This document shows positions 1-9,925 of a stretch of 64,000 bases of DNA, piece by piece (the first letter of the stretch is position 1; every line of letters starts with the position of its first letter). The notes beneath the pieces were generated by a model, which did no database searches, had not been told where the DNA came from, and worked only from the letters and a program-made list of their open reading frames with translations. The translations under genes were made by a program, and so were the position numbers. Origin of the DNA: Diphasiastrum complanatum (Eukaryota > Streptophyta > Lycopodiopsida > Lycopodiales > Lycopodiaceae); assembly GCA_029204225.1 (NCBI GenBank), contig CM055106.1, forward strand, positions 4,378,858 through 4,442,857. The letters are read 5' to 3'.

Positions 1-58
1 AACCTGCCTATTATGCTTCGTAATGTGCTTCTGAAAAAATTTCAGGTATCCATACGCA

Positions 59-194
59 ATGGAAGGAGCCGGGCAAAGGCCATTCTGCCCGATTCGGCTT
101 TCCAAAAAAATTTAGGCTCGGCCCCTCCGGGCCTTGCCAATTTTTTTTTGGAAATCCTTACCGGGCAGAATGGCTTCTGCCCGGCTCCTTCCAT
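59..194 (+). repeat. hairpin element, copy 1
   Basis: Inverted-repeat element whose outer arms 59-82 and 171-194 match at 22 of 24 positions when one is reversed. The pairing continues inward through a CCATTCTGCCC/GGGCAGAATGG pair and an A-tract/T-tract pair. No coding content. A shorter copy of the same element lies in reverse orientation at 60350-60429, with matching flanks (ACGCAATGG on one side, CCATAATACA on the other). Best read as a small non-autonomous foldback or MITE-like element; the superfamily is unknown. Confidence 0.7.
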
Positions 195-204
195 AATACA
201 TTAT

Positions 205-432
205 ATTATAGGTGTGCAGATGTGGAAAGTACAGTGGATGTGCTGTTTATAAGAGATCGTGGGTGGCCGCAGTCATTGTCCAGTCTATTAGCGCAGCTGC
301 CTGGGTGAGCGGTGAAAATGTGCGACGTCAGTCAGTGCTGAAGTGACGTTGGTGATGACGTTTCGCCTATCACCATAACCTGTGTAAAAACACAGTGTTG
401 CGATTCTTTCGCGTTTTATTCGTCTGCAATCA
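205..432 (-). repeat. partial copy of the 14.3-15.2 kb LTR-like repeat
   Basis: The sequence from GGTGTGCAGATGTGG to the TTCGTCTG motif matches the reverse complement of about 14386-14715, with scattered substitutions and lacking about 90 bp of the centre present in the other copy. It is GC- and CpG-richer than its surroundings. It starts about 10 bp after the hairpin element. No protein is encoded. Interpreted as a fragment of a dispersed LTR-like repeat. Confidence 0.65.
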
Positions 433-1474
433 AACCTAGATAGGTATTTAATTTGTATTCAAATTTGATAAGCCATTAGTAACTCTTTGTATACAATTAA
501 AATTTATGCGTGCTTAGGTGGAAAATCCTAATTCATAAAATATTATGTAGTCTTGTTGGTGGAAAATCTAACAACAATACATAATGTGGTTCCAGTTTGA
601 AGCTTGGATTCTAGAATAACAAATTTTTAGCACTTAAATTGTGTAGGTGATGATGAGAATGTGAACTTGCACAAGAAACTTAAAAATTCTAAGAACTATC
701 AACTATTTGAGACATGAAAAAACATTGCAATTGAATGCTCAAACTCATTCTCCTTCTGATTATTACTTAGGGAACCATTTTACATATAATGTGATTGCTT
801 AGTATATGACATACGATATCCCTGTAAAACAAGAATTTAGGTATGAGAATAATTGTGTATGACATTAGTAAGCTAATACTAACTCTTGTATGTATATGAA
901 ACTTTTCCATGTGTTAGGTAGAAAACCTTGATTTTTAAAATGTTGGTGGAAATTCCAACACTATTGCGTAATGTGATTTCAACTACCAAAATTTGGATTA
1001 TAAAAAATTAAATTTTGGTGCCATCAAATATTGTGGTCTTGTTAGTGAAAACATGCAACTTGGATTTTCAAAAGCAATCAACTTATAAAAAACACCCAAT
1101 CATATAGAACTCTCTGAATAAAGCCACAATCAATTGACAGAACAACGTAGTAGGATCATTGGGTTACATGGAGTTTTCCTCAGCTAACATTCATGAATAT
1201 GAGACATCGGATTCCATCAATATAATTAGAGATTCTTGATTTTGTTAAGTTTGGTAAGGTAAGTAACTAGATAAACAAAACCAATTTTGATTTGATGGCT
1301 TGGATCCATCGTCCAATACAACTCATCATGCTTCTTATAGTTTGTGAATGTTGTAACTAGGCCGAGCAAATATGTGAATCTTTTTGATCATCATAACAGA
1401 AAAAGAACAAGCGTCGTAATATGAGGCAAAAGGAAAAAAGGACAGGAAAATAGAAGAAAACTAACAGAGAATGG
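433..1474. other. non-coding, with an old direct duplication
   Basis: No convincing gene. Two stretches, about 480-680 and 890-1060, share an order of similar phrases: a 'ttaggt(g/t)gaaaa(t/c)c' start, a 'tgttggtggaaa' core, 'cgtaatgtg' or 'cataatgtg', then a GGATT-rich segment and 'gtcttgttag'. They look like a strongly diverged direct duplication. The rest is AT-rich and without motifs I can name. Confidence 0.4.
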
Positions 1475-1551
1475 ACTGTGTCAAAATTTTCTATTTCTTT
1501 TGTGTCCAATAGAAACAGTTGAATAGAAGCAATAGAAAATTTTGACACAGT
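1475..1551. repeat. stem-loop with perfect 21-bp arms
   Basis: Arms 1475-1495 and 1531-1551 are exact reverse complements (ACTGTGTCAAAATTTTCTATT and its complement), separated by 35 nt. It would fold into a long perfect hairpin on either strand. It may be a tiny foldback transposon or a small-RNA precursor; expression cannot be judged from sequence. Confidence 0.7.
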
Positions 1552-1989
1552 TGAAATTATGTGCGCATGAACACAGAGAGTCTTTCAAATCAACTTTGCC
1601 ATATGGCATCGACATTGCCATTGACATGTTTTGAGATCTCCTGAAAACTAGTCTTCACTATTTGAAAATACATTTAATGCACATGTCATGATTACAAAAT
1701 ATTCACTAATATGAAAAACACGTAATTAATTGTGAAAATAAAAACCAAAACACGAAGATGTTTTTAGAGTTGTTTACTATGTACCCATGCATGTAATGCA
1801 AGGCCAATAAAAAGAGTGCTTCTCGATTTCCAAGGGAAGATTTGAACTTGGGACCAACTAAACTTGTAATCCCAGTGGGAGACTCGAACTTGGGACCAGC
1901 AAAACTTTTGATCCCACAATAAAAAGTGGCGCGGAGAGTTCAGCGAAGCCGAGTGTGGAGTTGTAATTGGTGGTGGGGGTGAACTCAAA
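1552..1989 (-). repeat. intergenic; tRNA-related (SINE-like) fragment near 1815-1910
   Basis: On the minus strand the segment 1815-1910 contains two tandem phrases GGTCCCAAGTTC(G/A)A(G/A)TC. These resemble the RNA polymerase III B box (GTTCGANTC) in a tRNA T-arm. The duplication and the lack of a complete cloverleaf suggest a fragment of a tRNA-derived SINE rather than a tRNA gene. I see no A box at the expected distance. The rest of the interval is featureless. Confidence 0.3.
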
Positions 1990-2260
1990 AATTATCATTA
2001 TATAATATGAGTGCAGGCCAAGATATGCTCTCCCTCCCTTTTGGGCCTCCCGTCTCAATCGATTATCTTTATATGAACCACACTCACCCATTTCCACGTC
2101 GCTAATTAGGGCTTCTTGCAAGCCCTAACTTTGGACCCATAAGTGAATTGTTAACTAACGACATGTTTGTAACCCTAACCCTGATTGTTGTCAAATTGCT
2201 CATAACCCTAACCCCTGGCTGATGTCGAGTTAGTGCCTCGTTACCCTAAATGTAAACCTA
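1990..2260 (+). promoter_or_regulatory. candidate plant promoter with site II and telo-box motifs
   Basis: This stretch has a TGGGCC element near 2042 and two AACCCTAA-type telo-boxes near 2171 and 2204, with more CCCTAA-like words at 2127-2250. In plants, site II (TGGGCY) plus telo-box (AAACCCTAA) marks promoters of genes active in dividing cells (TCP and telo-box-binding factors). It lies upstream of, and points toward, the coiled-coil gene at 3828-6723. The link to that gene is an inference. Confidence 0.4.
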
Positions 2261-2530
2261 GGGCTGCGGATTCTAGAGAATGATCTGGATCTTCGACAGC
2301 AAATGCAGGTGCAAGACGAAGATCATCGGAAAAATTCTCATGGTTGATCAGAAATTACAGTTTTGAGCTGCTCTTTTCCATCAAAATTTTGACAGGAATC
2401 CAGAAATGGTGCAAATGGAGGTCATCATGACAAAAAACTGTGGATTCATCTGATATTTGAGGTAATATTTGTGATTGTTTGTGATATTTGACGTAGTATT
2501 TGTGATTGTTTGTTTATGCCGGGCGAAAGC

Positions 2531-3526
2531 TGATTTCATTTGTGTTTTTTCTTTCAGCACTAGCATCGCACTTGAAATTTGCGCTCTAAAAGCTGCATTA
2601 TCTGCTTCAGTCGGGAAATTAAGTGCTGCTGCTGCAGTGCCTTCCAAGATTTGTTTGATCTTGCACATGAGTTACAGAAGTTTTCAGAAACAGTTCATGG
2701 AAAAGCTTTCGAAAAATGTCACATCATCAAACTGCAAAATTCGTTTGAGTATTCTCGTAGTATAGAGCACACTGCAACAAGTTTGGAGGTGCAATTCATG
2801 TTCGATGAACGTTGGACTCAAAAAAATAATGACCAGGAGGTCGAACACAATATAGAGAGATTGACTGTTTTCATTTGTGTTTTTTCTTTCATCACTAACA
2901 ACGCACTTGAAATTTGCGCTCTCTAAAAGCTGCTTTATCTGCTTCAGTCGAGAAATTAAGTGCTGCTGCTGCAGTGCCTTCCAAGATTTGTTTGATCTTG
3001 CACATGAGTTACAGAAGTTTTCAGAAACAGTTCATGGAAAAGCTTTCGAAAAATGTAACCTCATCAAACTGCGAAATTCGTTTGGGTATTATCGTAATAT
3101 AGAGCACACTGCAACAAGTCTGGAGGTGTAATTTATGTTCGATGAACCTTGGACTCAACAACATAATCACCAGGAGGTCGAACACAATATAGAGAGATTG
3201 ACTGATTTCATTTGTGTTTTTTCATTTCGGCACTAGCATCGCACTTGAAATTTCCGCTCTAAAAGGTGCTTTATCTGCTTCAGTCGAGAAATTAAGTGCT
3301 GCTGCTGCAGTGCCTTCCAAGATTTCTTTGATCTTGCACATGAGTTACAGATATTTTCAGAAACAGTTCATGGAAAAGCTTTCGAAAATGCTACATCATC
3401 AAACTGCGAAATTCGTTTGAGTATTCTCGTAATATAGAGCACATTGCAACAAGTTTGGAGGGGTAATTTATGTTCGATGAACCTTGGACTCAAAAACATA
3501 ATCACCAGGCACAAAATAGAGAGATA
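2531..3526 (+). repeat. three tandem copies of a ~336-bp exon-like block
   Basis: Units start at about 2531, 2866 and 3203. Each has the same order: a pyrimidine-rich tract ending in an acceptor-like TTTCAG (changed to TTTCAT and TTTCGG in units 2 and 3), a GCTGCTGCTGCAG core, a GATTTGTTTGATCTTGC segment, and an ending CCAGGAGGTCGAACACAATA. In unit 1 one frame stays open for over 100 codons with a polar, helix-prone translation (residues such as FDLAHELQKFSETVHGK). Later units carry stops. Probably a triplicated exon with its 3' intron border, upstream of the coiled-coil gene. Unit 1 could be a real exon; units 2 and 3 look decayed. Confidence 0.7.
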
Positions 3527-3827
3527 TATCTGGCACCAAAAATCTTTCAACGAACAAACCTGACGGACGTTAACGTATTGTTCTTTGCTAAAAGAATGCT
3601 CGCCTTACTCCATCGGAATTTGCAACATACTTGAGGATAAAACGAATTTCGCAGAGATCCTTAACTTAACCACAAGCAGATACTGCATAATATTCTTGGA
3701 GTGAGTCTTGATTAAGGCCACAGAAATTCATAAGTCGCAAGATATAGCTTATGACGGGTTTGCTTTTACGATTTGAACCAATTATCCTACTTTCTTACTT
3801 GCTTGCATATCATTAGATTAATTTCAG

Positions 3828-6723
3828 CTGGAGCTCGACAGAAAAGAAATTTACCTTCATCTCACGGACCTAGAACAGCAAACTGGATGAATGACACTAC
3901 TTGCGTTTCAGACTTCATCCGCAAAAGGCGTTCTTTGCTGAATGCATATAAGAAAGAGAACATTCTCGCAATGACAAGGGGAATGGAGGTGCAGGAAACA
4001 GAGGCATTTCAATTTAGTGATCCTCAGCTTGATGATGTTCAGAATATTGCAAGAGAGGTGAAGCTTGCGGATAATACGCCTGTCGAGGGTGGAGCGGTTC
4101 TTAGCTATCATCAAGCGCATTTGACTCCTTCGACGGATAGCAAGAGCTTCAGCTGGTTTTACGCTTCGACACCCGATACAGCCGGGTACATTCCTCGGGT
4201 TGCTTTCCTAGATGAGATTCAGAATCTTGCACACTCAAATGGCTTCCAAACATCTGTTGCTGCTGAGTGGCCTTGTACTTATAAACGTTCAAAACGACAG
4301 TTCTTTCCCTGCAGAAACATCTCAGCAGCTTGAGCACAACTGCTTTGACAATCTAATAGAACCTAAAACACAAAGGATTGGGCTCCAACAACCATGGACT
4401 ATTTATGCAGATGCGGAACGGACGTCTCAGTGCTGTAAATCCGACAGACTTCTTGAGCTATACGAATATAACTGGAGAGCCAATGTCAACTTTGAATTTT
4501 CAGATTCTGAACTTGAGAAGTCTTGGTTTTCTCTCTCCGATTCAAAGGAAAGCGACGAAACTCAACGAGCTGATGCACCCGAGGGATGGCATAGCCTTGA
4601 TCATGACAGGGGACAAATGGAATGCGATAACTTTTCACAAACATCACGAGATGAATTGATCTTGGCAGCAAATTATACGAAAGATGGAGTTCAGGATGCT
4701 CAGGAAAATCAAGAATTAACGTGTTCTTGCAGTTCATCAGCTACAGCTCCCTCACATCAATGTAATGGTCCAGTTTCACCGACGTCGGTCTTGTCACCAG
4801 AAAGTGGTGGAATCAGCGATGCCATTCAGCAGCAAGATGAAAGTTGTAAGCAAATTGAGCTCATAGCTGAAACCATAAATGCAAGTGTGATTGAAAATGA
4901 TTGTAATTATGAACAAATATCGCAGGCTACAAGCGACATCCGCTTCGCTACAGATCAAGTATCGGCTAGGGAAAGTTTTCACAATTCTACCCTCCTTGCA
5001 CAAGAGATAGACTACAATCTTTATGAGTATTCTTTGGATAACTGTCAGCAGGAGGAAACTCGCTGCCATTTAAAGAACAACGCTAAAACAGAACCAAAGG
5101 AGCAAACTTCCGAATGCGAAAGATATTCATGGGAGAGTCATCATGCCGTGCCTGGCCGTAACAGATTACCGTGCGCTCATATAAATAGCTTACTTTGTTC
5201 TACTGGCTTCCCCCCTATCAAATGCTTAACCTCACCGGATGAGTTGTGCGCAGCTTTGGTTGATGTCATGCACCACTACCAAAGACGTGAAAATCTTGTC
5301 CAGGTACTGTCATATAACTTCAGATGAAGAATTGGATGGTCATGATCACTCGTGATTTTTTAACTACACCAGATTCGAGATTTGGAAAGGCGTAATACCG
5401 CCCCTCTCTAAGTTCTACTGCTAAATTTTACTAAATTTTACCTAAGTGAGTTCAACTTTGTGCACCACTTGTTCGTCTTGTTATTGTTACTTCTTTCTGC
5501 AATTACAGCTATATTTTCGATCGCAGGAGCTATTGGAAGAGACCACCAAGTTACGTCAATCAGAAGAACAGAATGCCATGTATGTGCAGAAACTGGAGTG
5601 TGAACTTGAAGCTGCTAAGAAGAACTACATAAATCTGGAGCAACGGTCACAAATTAATGCGGCTGCTGCAGAAAAGGCCAACTCAGCTCTTCGCAAGGAA
5701 TCTCAACAAGTAGAAACTGCAAATCTGAATCTGTTACAGCGATGCAGGTGAAAGCTTTACATTTGACATTTGCCTTGCACAACTTTTAACTTTGCAGCGA
5801 ATAATTTCTACTTATCTAGGATGTTGGCTGATTTTGAAACAGCCAACTGGAACATGCTTGCCGTGCAAAGGAGAGAGATGGCCAGAAGTATCAAAATAAG
5901 CTTCTTGAGGTCATCGAGAAGGTGTGTAATTTTAGGCTTCATATCCCAAATCAATTAACTCATGTCATTATCGATCTCTTTGCTAGCTTTCTAGAAGTTG
6001 AAAAGTTCGCCATCAATTGACTGTAAATTTTCTGTTTAGTAGCAAACTTTACCGACTGAGCCCATTAAATGAGCAAACCATTCCTTTCTTGTTTGCTAAC
6101 AGTATGCTTTTAATTAGTGGGATAAAGCAAAAATAGCAAGAGAGCTAAGTGAATGTTCTCAAAACTGCAGGAAGAGAGACAGACGTCTAAAGAAAAGGAG
6201 ATGTTTGAGAAATTAGAGAACAAGCTAAGCAGAGCAGAAATAGAAATGGAGGGAGGCAAGAGGCGTAGTTCTTTACATCAAGAGTTTAAGCCAAGACAGA
6301 TCGTAGGTCTTTTCCAGCTGTGGCTTACCATTTATAATCTAAATTAAGGAGTGTCTGCATGTCTGGGGATTTATCTTGAATCGTAGCCTTTGTGAGTGGA
6401 GAAGTTGAAAACCTTTAAGCTGGTACAATCTACTTGTTTCATCAAGCTGTTACCTTCCACAGTTTTGTAAGATGCTTTCAATAGCGTGACAACAGAATTA
6501 TTGTTGTGACTCGTGAAAATACTATATAATCTGTGGACTGAAACAATTTCTGAATCAGGTTAAGTTTTATGAGAGACAGAAGGCAATCATGGAAGCAGAA
6601 ATTACGACACTGAGAATTCAGGTGACAAACTTGTGTTCGCTGTTACGGGACAAGGAAAACTTCACAAACAGAAAGGTAGACTGCTGCTGTGAAATCAGAA
6701 ATTTGTCCATCCTGCTGAGATGA
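3828..6723 (+). CDS. coiled-coil protein gene, possibly SSX2IP/ADIP/Msd1-like (multi-exon)
   Basis: Exons inferred from GT-AG borders and phase: 3828-5303, 5527-5747, 5843-5921, 6171-6302 and 6559-6723 (TGA at 6721). All joins from 5303 onward keep frame. The first exon encodes about 300 residues of acidic, low-complexity sequence. After NSLLCSTGFP comes a conserved-looking helix ending YQRRENLVQ, then a long coiled coil (LEETTKLRQSEEQN, SQLEHACRAKERDGQKYQ, EKEMFEKLENKLSRAE, KFYERQKAIMEAEI). The order 'short globular GFP segment, RD-rich helix, coiled coil, KE-KEY-KLQ-like stretch' resembles ADIP-domain proteins (SSX2IP, yeast Msd1), which act at microtubule-organising centres. Reading must switch frame between about 4275 and 4315, and no plausible intron explains this, so a frameshift is possible. 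Upstream exons are not resolved. A DLERR-coding micro-exon near 5373-5390 is tempting, but its phases do not close. Another coiled-coil family is possible. Confidence 0.55.
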
Positions 6724-7795
6724 ATCAATTTGCACACTTAATCAGTTCAATCGATTTACTATGTCAATATGTTTGATATTCACGTTCTATTCATAAAGTT
6801 CTTGCAGATTTTGAACTTTGGACATCTGCCCCTTGGGGGTTCTCAATAGTTCTTGATGATACAAGATTGGATGAACCATAGCTGCACTACACGCGTTTTT
6901 GGATTTTGGTAGCGTTTCTTAGAATGTGGTCAATATGGGTATTAGATGAAAGCTCTAATTAAGAGCATTACATACCCATAGATGAAAGCTCTAATTAAGA
7001 GCATTACATCTGTATAGTTTGCCGAATGTTTGGGGTACAACATGGTCCAATTCAGGTGCATTAATCCATGTTGGGTTCTGTCAAGGATAAAAATTCAAAA
7101 CTAACCTCTAGCATGTTCGTTACAATCACAGATAGTTCCAGTGGGACAAAAACAGAGCCCCTCGATCCCCCCCGGACCTCCCCGACAACAGTAAGGTCCA
7201 AATGCACGCCGATAAGGGCCCAATCTTTATGCCCCCAACTGTATGCACATTGCACTCACATCTCCAGTGAATGATTGCAAAAGTGATCGTCATCCATAGA
7301 GTTGATAGCCCAAACTGTAGCATTAACAATTACTGAGAACTAGAGCAAATAACAACCAAATAGCTGCTGGAAATAAGGTCAGTTTGTGCCCTATCTACTG
7401 CACTTTTGGGAGGCAAAACGTTGGTTTGACCATTGCTCCCCTAAAAAAATTTCAGACATAAGCTATTTTTCCAAAAAAAAAGAAAAAAAGAAAAAGAAAA
7501 TCTAACCACATTTCTACATCATAAACGCATTTATGAGAAACGTGGTTTCAGAAATGCGTTTCTGTGCATCTATGGGATGAACCATGTTACTATGTTCCTA
7601 TGGTAAGAAAGAAGTGTCTATTCATGCTACCATTGGGGAGTCTACTCATTCATTAGACTGTTGGTTGGGTGGTTTGTGCCACATGTTAGAAATAAAATCT
7701 AAAAGTTTATATCGTCAGTAGAAGTCGATTCTTTCTATTTGTATCTCTAGTCATATAGGCATGTGCCTTTCTATGGAGCATGAGGAGTGTCCTAC
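6724..7795. other. 3' flank of the gene; short repeats, no gene
   Basis: No gene recognised. It contains the 36-bp tandem duplication at 6944-7009 and a small inverted repeat AAACGCATTT/AAATGCGTTT at 7524-7533 and 7552-7561. A/G-rich and C-rich tracts lie at 7470-7500 and 7157-7192. Short open frames near 7068-7330 overlap on both strands and show no protein-like bias. Confidence 0.4.
6944..7009. repeat. 36-bp tandem duplication with near-palindromic core
   Basis: AGATGAAAGCTCTAATTAAG begins at 6944 and again at 6980. Each unit holds GCTCTAATTAAGAGC, a near-perfect palindrome. The copies are identical over the shared 30 bases, so the duplication is recent. Confidence 0.75.
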
Positions 7796-8263
7796 TGTTA
7801 TGTCCATGTCGTATATAACAGAATCAAAATAATTCCTGATGTGGATAGTCGGTCACTCCAGTTGTATGTGGTTATTAGTTATGCTACATCATTCCGGGCA
7901 TGGTCGTTACAAGTAAATAATCATATGAGGGCCCAAACCTATAATTGGACATAGGAGCACTTGCATGGTGAATGACTGGGAGGTCAATAGCTTAATATAA
8001 GCTCCATGGGGATCCTAAGGAGAATATTCTCTCCTCTTGGAGAGAATACTTACCATGGAAACTCGCCCATCTCCCTTTTGGAATTTCAAACTCTTGAGCC
8101 AGGTTTCCTCTCCTCTCTTGTATTCATTCATTGTGGCTTGGGGGTGAAGGGTTAGGGTATTGACTAGCCTCTTCATGTTTGTTGGGTGGTTTATGCTCCA
8201 TAGGTGTCCTTTTGGTTTGCATGTGACAGGATTCTTGAAGATCTTCACTTGGTGATCGTAATA
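7796..8263 (+). repeat. 5' LTR of chromovirus C
   Basis: 468-bp LTR beginning TGTTATGTCC and ending CGTAATA, immediately followed by a tRNA-iMet-type primer site. Two more copies lie at 18499-18957 (same strand) and 53347-53834 (opposite strand, with a target duplication that fixes both ends). Small open frames inside it recur in all copies and are not genes. Confidence 0.85.
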
Positions 8264-8264
8264 G

Positions 8265-8276
8265 TGGTATCAGAGC
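8265..8276 (+). promoter_or_regulatory. primer-binding site of chromovirus C
   Basis: TGGTATCAGAGC, complementary to the 3' end of plant initiator tRNA-Met, lies one base after the LTR. This shows the LTR is a 5' LTR for an element running rightwards. Only about 135 bp of its internal region (to about 8411) remain before the copia block. Confidence 0.8.
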
Positions 8277-8411
8277 TTGGATCACATCAACCAGGAGGTG
8301 GGGCTTGAGGATCTTGGATTTTTGCAGTTATTTTGGTATATCTCTTTGCTTATTCTTCCAGGTGGTGGAATTTGTTTCCAAGTAGGTGGCTTCTCAGATC
8401 CTTGGGGTATT

Positions 8412-8673
8412 TCTACAAGGTCATATTCGACCAATTCCATGTGAAATTCTACATGCATGTCAATCTAGATGTTGTGAACATTGGTGCATGTCATACTAGA
8501 TCAACTAGACTTTATGCATGTCATTGGAACTTGATCTACCTAACCCAAACTCGCCCTATTCTACAAGGATATGTGCTCAATTCACATACCTTGAATATGT
8601 ACAAAATATTTACATGGGTAGGACCCCTAAACATCAACAAACATAAGATAGATATGTTTTACAATTTTTAACA
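8412..8673 (-). repeat. truncated 3' LTR of copia unit A
   Basis: On the minus strand this begins TGTTAAAAATTG at 8673 after a purine tract (AAGGAGGAG) and is nearly identical to the matching part of the LTR at 17271-18108. It stops at about 8412, where chromovirus sequence begins, so about two thirds of the LTR is missing. Confidence 0.75.
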
Positions 8674-9479
8674 CTCCTCCTTAAAATATATCTATCTAAT
8701 GTTGATGAAGATCCTTTGTGTATGTGGATTCTTTGCTTTGCATTTGAAGTGAAGATCCAAAGAATCCATCATAGCAGCACGCTTACAAAATCCATGATAA
8801 GATCTCTTTGATAGAAATCTTTTCCAAATGCCTTTGAAAAATTTTCCCCCAATCTGCCACTATGTTGATATGCCTCCTCCATGCCTGATGTAGATCTTGG
8901 GTTTGCAAAGCTCTTTTGAATGAAGATGGCTGCATAAGAATCTAAAAAATCCGAGGCCTCCATGCCTCATCATGATCACAAAGATCATATAGATCAAGAT
9001 TATACCATGAGCAATATTCAAGATTAAGCACACTAGCTTTATTAGTCCAAACTCTATGAACTCTATCCAAAATGAATCTAATCTTGAAACCATAATCAAA
9101 CTTGATCTCGTTGAGGCTAAATACTTTCTTAAGGATGTAAGTGTCTGCATTGGATGTTTCACTTATTCTCAAAAGAAGTTCACAATATGCCTCAAAACAT
9201 GAAAAACTCCTTTTTTCAAACTATGAGTACTAAACTCATCCTTGCTCTTACTCAATTTAAGAGCATACAAATAATGGTACAATATCTTGCTTTCTAGAAG
9301 TTTTGGAAACATAATCAAGTCATCAATGACAAGAATCAATTCCAAATTAAAGACTTTATTCAAAACTAGAATAGTCTTACTTGATCTTTGAGATGAACAA
9401 ATCTCAACTAAGCAAGATACAATATCAATCAAAGAAAGAGAACCATAGGTGAGTAGAATAGAATGAATACCACCTTCAC
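8674..9479 (-). pseudogene. 3' internal region of copia A, no recognisable RT or RNase H
   Basis: This is where reverse transcriptase and RNase H should lie between the integrase remnant and the 3' LTR. Minus-strand frames of 60-100 codons exist (for example 9169-9432), but I find no RT YVDD, no KQAPR-type motif and no RNase H motifs. Either the domain was replaced by foreign sequence, as in element F, or it decayed beyond recognition. Confidence 0.4.
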
Positions 9480-9925
9480 TTATCCTTTCTTTTCCATGAA
9501 ATAAGAACCGCAGGACTCGGCCTTGTACAATGAAGATCTTCTTGGATATTCATATTGAGGATACTCCTCCTCAAACCTCGACCCCATCATAAGTTGGCTA
9601 GTCTCCATAGAGTGAACTTTTGATGCAATTAGAGACACTGTGCTCTTGGCCCCTTCCAAGATTGATGATAGATCTTCATAAAAACAATAACATCTCCTCT
9701 CAAACACCTTTGAGATAGAGAGTGTAAAGGCCTTGTAGCCTTCCTTGGTGGATAAACATCCAACCATGATCCATAAGCTTGGATCTCCATCCTTCCTTGC
9801 TTCCAAGAAAACACATGCAAAGCAATAACCTTCAAGAACACTAAGGTACACAACCTTAGGCTTACAGTTGAACAAGACTCCATATAGTGCACTCCTTTCA
9901 ATAGTTCCATAACTCAAAAAGCTTT
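9480..9925 (-). pseudogene. copia A integrase C-terminal remnant
   Basis: Translation shows fragments of the post-integrase GY..K.Y region (STKEGYKAF) and the 'RDVIFxE' stretch, split between two frames. The integrase catalytic core that should precede it is absent. This piece links the protease region of unit A to its unidentified 3' part. Confidence 0.45.

Noticed and set aside
2165-2245. Interstitial telomere array
   Set aside because: Only scattered AACCCTAA words, no uninterrupted TTTAGGG run; better explained as promoter telo-boxes. Similar GGTTAGGG words in the gypsy LTRs are LTR sequence.
4242-4290. A signal-peptide-like start (MASKHLLLLSGLVL) in the coiled-coil gene
   Set aside because: It is the alternative frame across sequence that reads as protein (FLDEIQNLAHSNGFQT) in the upstream exon frame; the downstream protein is acidic and coiled-coil, not secretory.
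8015-8248. A conserved small ORF (MKIFKNPVTCKPKGHLWS-type) seen at three places
   Set aside because: It lies within the chromovirus C LTR in every case (also 18712-18981 and 53362-53619), antisense to the element; conservation follows from LTR homology.
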